Below are positions 59,693 to 64,000 of a stretch of 64,000 bases of DNA, in pieces. Position 1 is the stretch's first letter. Each line of letters starts with the position of its first letter. This DNA is from Monosporascus cannonballus. Taxonomy: Eukaryota; Ascomycota; Sordariomycetes; Xylariales. Location of the stretch: assembly GCA_004154925.1 (NCBI GenBank), contig QJNS01000062.1, positions 186,001 through 250,000 on the forward strand, written 5' to 3'. Made by a program: the position numbers and the translations under genes. The notes below the pieces were generated by a model that was given only the letters and a program-made list of their open reading frames with translations, was not told where the DNA came from and searched no databases.

Positions 59693-62600
59693 ATTATAGA
59701 TATAAGTAGCATTTTAAAAAGAAAGTGGAGACGAAATTACCAGAACATAATAAATAGAATTACGAAATAATTCTTAAAAAAGATTCATTAATAAAGTTTT
59801 ACAACATTTATAATCTTAATGGAAATAAATTACGAATTTTTAGAGAATATCTAGAAAATCGATTACAAAAAGAATAGATTTAACTTTTGAAATTATCAGC
59901 GGAATAACTTATATTTTTCGCTTTTAACAAATTAAGGAATTACGACTTTTAGTTAATTATCTATAATTAAATAATATGATTATTAAAGATCCAATATTAT
60001 TCTCTTTAATTACGGAAATAAAAACCCTATGTTATAAAACTAAATAATTTATAATATTTAATTTTAAAAATAAATATAACTTTACTAAAATTAAGAAAAT
60101 ATACGAATAAAAAATAATTTTCAAAACTATATACAAATTATTTAAATACTTACTTGTATTAATAACTTTTGCGAACGTATTAATCGGTTTTTAACGAATA
60201 ATTCATTATGTATTACGAAAATACCTTAAAACTTTTGTTATTTAGTACCTTAACGATATTCTTATCGTTTTTAAGACGAAAAAGATATATATAAAATATG
60301 TATATAAAGTTTTTAAAATTTTACAAAATATAAGATTATTATTTAATATAAAAAACATTAATTTTATGAACAAAAGATGGAATAACTAGAATATATTATT
60401 ACTCTAAACTATATTAAAATAAACCTTAGAATATTAGTATAATTATTAAATCACAAATGCTAACAATAAATAAAAAGGTACAGGCATTTATTGAATTCGC
60501 TAATTACAACGAAAAGTTTATTCGAAACTTTAACAGTATTATTATACCCTTAATTAACTTTATTAAAAAAAGAATTTATTTAAACGCTATATTTAACAAA
60601 GACGTTCTAAAAAGTCAAAAATGCGATTACGAACAACTTAATCTTAATTATATATAGTTTAATATAGTTTGTTAAATTAAAAACCGATACGTGGAATTAC
60701 AGATTAAACGTAATAATCGGATAACGAAACAATTACAGCAAAGTGCACTTTCTTGCATATTTTTTATATAAATTAAAAAAGTCGAATTTAATTAAGATAT
60801 CCCGGGTAAAGAATTTATGACTATAATTATAGCATTTTGAAAATTTAAATGTTTTCTTAAAGAAAATTTTTATTAGGTTAAGGTTTACACGGATTATCAA
60901 AATCTTACCGGTTTTATTATAACTACAAAACTTATAGAACGATAATTATAATACGCGAAACAAATAGCGAACTTCGACTTTATTATTTACAAAAAGAGCT
61001 TAGAAAATAGCGGAATAAATACTCTAAACAGGCGACTAAATCATAAAGAAATTAGGCAAAATTAAGTATATAATTTTCAATATTACGTTAAAAAAACTTA
61101 TATTTACAACAAATTACGACGCTACGGGCTAGACTATACGACATATATAAAGAAATTAAAAAATATAATAACAAATTACTAAATAACGAAAAAGGAAAAA
61201 TTATAGAATTTAGAAAAATACGAAATAAATTTAATACGCTCAATATATAATTATTAATTACACGAATATCTAAAAATTTAAAAAATGTTAAAACGACTTT
61301 AACAAATATATTTTTTTAAAATAAAATTAATAATGAAAAATGTATAAAGTAATATAATTTTTATAATAAAGCTAAGATACAACGATATAAACCTCATAGA
61401 AAATTACAACTATTACGAGTTTTAAAAAAAACTATAAAATTCGATTATTATAGATTTTATTGTCAAATATTTTTATTCGAAAATCCCAAGACGGAAATAC
61501 ACAAAGATAATATTTTCGTTATCGTTAATAAATTTATAATGTTTTATTATATTTTACTTCAATAAAAAGATACTAATATAAAATAAATATATATATGTAT
61601 ATATATTTTAAGAGCATCTTTAATATTTACGGATTATTATACGAAATTGTCCTAAAAATTACGTTTGCTTTAAATGTTTAGCTAAGTTTTATATTGCAAA
61701 TTAATTTAAATCACAAATTATTTAATGTATTTAAATCTTAAACGGATGAATATTTTAAACGGTTAAATTAAATGCTAAAAACGCATTTATGATATTATTG
61801 TCACAGTTCCAAGTAGCACCGAGTAGATATATAGAGCAGAACAAGGCGGTCAGGACTCGACCTGACAACGTTCCACTTTTAGTGATGTAATAGCTAGACT
61901 CTTGTTCTTCTGTGCCATAACAATTATATTAGTTATGAATAATTAACTATTTAAAAAGTTTTTATTACATTAATGATTTGTAATATTAATTATTATGAAA
62001 ATATTAAAACAATTTTAATATATGGAAAATTTAATTTATAGGAGATATTTACAAAAACGCTGGTAATAAACCTATTAATGTTAAAGTAATTCTTATATTA
62101 AAATAAATAAAGTAATTACAATCATTATATTAAAAAGTACAAACGAAATTAGAATTCGTACCTAATTAAATAGGCAAATATTATGACGAAAAATAGTTAA
62201 AAAAATAGGTTTTCGAAAACGGAGATATAAGTTAAATTATTATTTAAAATATTTAAATAAAAAACGCAGTTAAAATTTCGATTTTAAATATATCGATCTG
62301 TATAAAATTATTAAAAAAGGATTCAAAAAATATCAATTAAAATTCTTATTAAATGTTAAATTCTATTCAAATTTCTATATTTTCTCACTTAAATTAATAG
62401 CAAATATAATCACAATGTATACAACATAGGATAATATGAAAATAGAAACTTATATAATATAATAAATAGAAAAAATATTTAATATAAAAATGGAAAATAA
62501 TTTTACATAATACCTGATCAAATGAAAAAAATATCTAAATTCTAAAAACATCTAGAAATTAGCCAAAAATCTTATAAATATCTAACGTTTATTAAAAGAT
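59693..62600 (+). pseudogene. pol of element L: RT, RNase H, integrase, chromodomain
   Basis: The RT box at 60246-60257 reads Y-L-N-D (first catalytic Asp to Asn). The open frame 60457-60657 is genuine RT connection sequence: VQAFIEFANYNEKFIRNFNS and IIIPLINFIKK match the Gypsy thumb region. RNase H is strongly mutated. The integrase core near 61460-61560 has a decayed FVIVNKFIMF. The chromodomain has lost most diagnostic residues. Confidence 0.75.
61799..61922. mobile_element. 124-bp solo LTR-like insert with ATTAT duplication
   Basis: Non-RIPed insert TGTCACAGTTCC ... GTGCCATAACA, i.e. TG...CA with short inverted termini (TGT/ACA). It is flanked by perfect ATTAT (61794-61798 and 61923-61927). 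The empty site is known from A (GATATTATATTAATTACG, near 26621). It contains the inverted repeat GTCAGG/CCTGAC. Best read as a solo LTR of a short-LTR (Copia- or TRIM-like) element; a MITE is the alternative. Confidence 0.65.
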
Positions 62601-62639
62601 TTTTATTAGCAGCGGCAGAATTACTGGAAAGAATAATAT

Positions 62640-63560
62640 CTCAGTTAGCGTTTTAAAAGACCAATTAGTATTACTAATATCGAACTAGTTTACAGGACCA
62701 GCAAAAGAACTAATGCAGCTATAAAGGCCTCGTTGTTAGCCTACTTCTAGCGTTTTTGTTCCTTTAACTTCTTTAATAATTGCTGCTTTTTTTGCATTAT
62801 ATTTATTTATTTTTAAACGAAAAAACGTTTTTTGTTTACAAAAACAGATTAAACGTGCAATAACTTTATTTATCTTTTGTTAATAACGTACTACACAAGT
62901 GAGCTGGATATAAAAATAAGCTGGACACTTTTTTCAACATTCCTATTATCCAACTTTAACTACCCAACCTTTAATACAAAACAACCTCCAAAAACGTTAA
63001 CTGAATACGCGACGGTTGTCAACGGTATTTCCGAGTTATATATATGCGCGTTTTCTTATCCAGGCTTAAAATGCCAATAGTCGACGGTTGGTTATCGTCG
63101 AAGGTCAGGACGGGAAACAGGACGCGCTCGAATTGATATTATGTCCAATTCGCGAATATGAACGCCGACCGAATGCAGGACGATTGTCGACGGTATTCTC
63201 GATCTATATATGTATACGTTTTGTTTTCTTTTTGCGTTATGCTGAATTAATTCGAATTTCTTATAACGATTGTCATAACATTCTAAAAAGTGTCCAGCTT
63301 AATTGTGTGTGTCCAGCTCACTTATATAGTACGTTAACGTTTTTTTATAAAAACTTTTTCCCGTTTTAAGTGTTAATTTCCGATAGAAGCATTTTTAATT
63401 AAAAAAAGAAAATGCCGTTCCCAACATAAACAAAACTGCATTTAATATAAGCTTTGTACTTAAAAACATTTTCCATTATTTCCTATTTTTAGCCGTTAAA
63501 AAATACAAAAAGTACGGCATAATCTCAAAACTAAATTCGTTAAAAATAAGAAAAAAGTTT
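62640..63560 (-). pseudogene. Antisense third ORF of element L, split by a MITE
   Basis: The N-terminal part is right of the MITE (63560-63332). It reads MPYFLYFLTAKN near 63520, then after a shift VFKYKAYIKCSFVYVGNG, aligning with the G copy (VSKCKAYVKRNYFYNSNG), with cluster Cys now Tyr. The C-terminal part is left of the MITE (62888-62640), with Lys-rich helical remnants. Plus-strand frames 62877-63080 and 63088-63369 lie across the MITE and are not genes. Confidence 0.55.
62891..63329. mobile_element. 439-bp Tc1/mariner-type MITE
   Basis: Flanked by TA at 62889-62890 and 63330-63331. Terminal inverted repeats: left CTACACAAGTGAGCTGGAT and AAGCTGGACACTTTTT (62918-62933), right (reversed) CTATATAAGTGAGCTGGAC and AAGCTGGACACTTTTT (63287-63302). 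Inside is an imperfect direct repeat of ~50 bp (GACGGTTGTCAACGGTATT near 63012 and GACGATTGTCGACGGTATT near 63180). CG-rich and hardly RIPed. No transposase ORF, so non-autonomous. Confidence 0.78.
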
Positions 63561-63694
63561 TAATAACGAACGAAAAAATATAGAACATGACGACGAATTT
63601 TAGTAATACGTACTAATATCTTAAGGGAATAAGCTGAACTTATTGGCAAAAAAAGATAATTTTAAGGGCAAGATTTTGGAAAAAAAAGAGATCG

Positions 63695-63871
63695 TATTAT
63701 AACCTAACTAGACTTGGTCTTCAAAAACGATTAAGCGTAGATCAGAAACTACGTCCAGGTTATATAACTAATGCTGAGCAGAAATTTATTAAGTACGAAT
63801 AATCAGTATTAAACACTCGTTTAACAAGGTTTTATTAAGCAAAAACGAATAATAACAATAAAAACAAGATG
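63695..63871 (+). repeat. 3' LTR of element L, truncated by insertion
   Basis: Starts TATTATAACCTAACTAGAC after the purine tract GGAAAAAAAAGAGATCG. U3 aligns with the G LTR (e.g. AACTAATGCTGAGCAG against AATCAATGCTCAGCGG). It stops at ACAAGATG, where the second Copia-like LTR begins. Confidence 0.8.
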
Positions 63872-64000
63872 TATTGAATTAGGGTAAGGAGAATTGATTT
63901 TGATTAATGCGGACAACTATTTTATATCACGGTACGGAATGAGATTATCGAAAAATAAAAAACTAAATCCGATTATATTAATGGTGTTAAACCTTAATAA
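63872..64000 (-). mobile_element. Copia-like LTR, second copy (runs off the window)
   Basis: TATTGAATTAGGGTAAGGAG onward matches 31905-32040, including TCCGATTATATTAATGGTGTT. It is more mutated (C/G to T/A) than the first copy. Inserted in the LTR of element L. Only 129 bp are visible. Confidence 0.6.

Larger units (their letters stand above)
59693..63871 (+). mobile_element. Element L: RT to 3' LTR of a family I-related element
   Basis: Plus-strand element whose 5' part was lost left of the K insertion. Contents: RT (about 59700-60550), RNase H (about 60670-61060), integrase (about 61090-62200, with a 124-bp insert), chromodomain (about 62430-62600), antisense ORF on the minus strand split by a MITE, and 3' LTR from 63695, itself cut at 63872. 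It resembles G and N more than A. Confidence 0.82.

Overview
The window looks like a gene-poor, AT-rich heterochromatic block from a filamentous ascomycete (Pezizomycotina). Almost all of it is nested, decayed Ty3/Gypsy LTR retrotransposon. The decay looks like repeat-induced point mutation (RIP): C-to-T and G-to-A changes on both strands, TpA gained at the cost of CpA/TpG, CpG largely kept, and most in-frame stops at positions that would have been Gln, Trp or Arg. I see no intact host gene, no rRNA or tRNA and no CRISPR array. Species cannot be named from this.

Layout. 1-13412: a plus-strand family II element (E) running in from the left edge, split by a complete minus-strand family II element (D, 3579-10860, duplication ACCAA). 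13413-14707: minus-strand pol fragment (F). 14708-28269: plus-strand family I element (A), split by a complete family I element (A2, 16190-22902, duplication TAGGA). 28270-31014: 3' half of a related element (G). 31015-31764: minus-strand gag fragment (M). 31765-40823: 3' half of an element (N), broken by a Copia-like LTR (31905-32173) and a complete family I element (B, 32382-39263, duplication TTTAC). 40824-41026: 203 bp of probable host coding DNA between two LTRs. 41027-46175: minus-strand element (I). 46176-46270: short GC-rich hairpin segment. 46271-56770: 10.5 kb of extremely AT-rich DNA without recognisable Gypsy sequence. 56821-56940: small TIR element. 56963-59692: two nested minus-strand 5' ends (J, K). 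59693-63871: plus-strand element (L) carrying a 124-bp solo-LTR-like insert and a 439-bp Tc1/mariner-type MITE. 63872-64000: second Copia-like LTR, running off the window.

How the parts fit. Each complete element has LTR, gag with a CCHC knuckle, pol in the order protease, reverse transcriptase, RNase H, integrase, chromodomain, then a polypurine tract and 3' LTR (chromovirus type). Between chromodomain and 3' LTR both families carry an extra ORF on the opposite strand. Its relics show an N-terminal six-cysteine pattern like a fungal Zn(II)2Cys6 cluster, then a charged helical region and a short C-terminal F-F-x-W motif. Its 3' end meets or overlaps the end of pol. This antisense third gene is the most interesting feature here.
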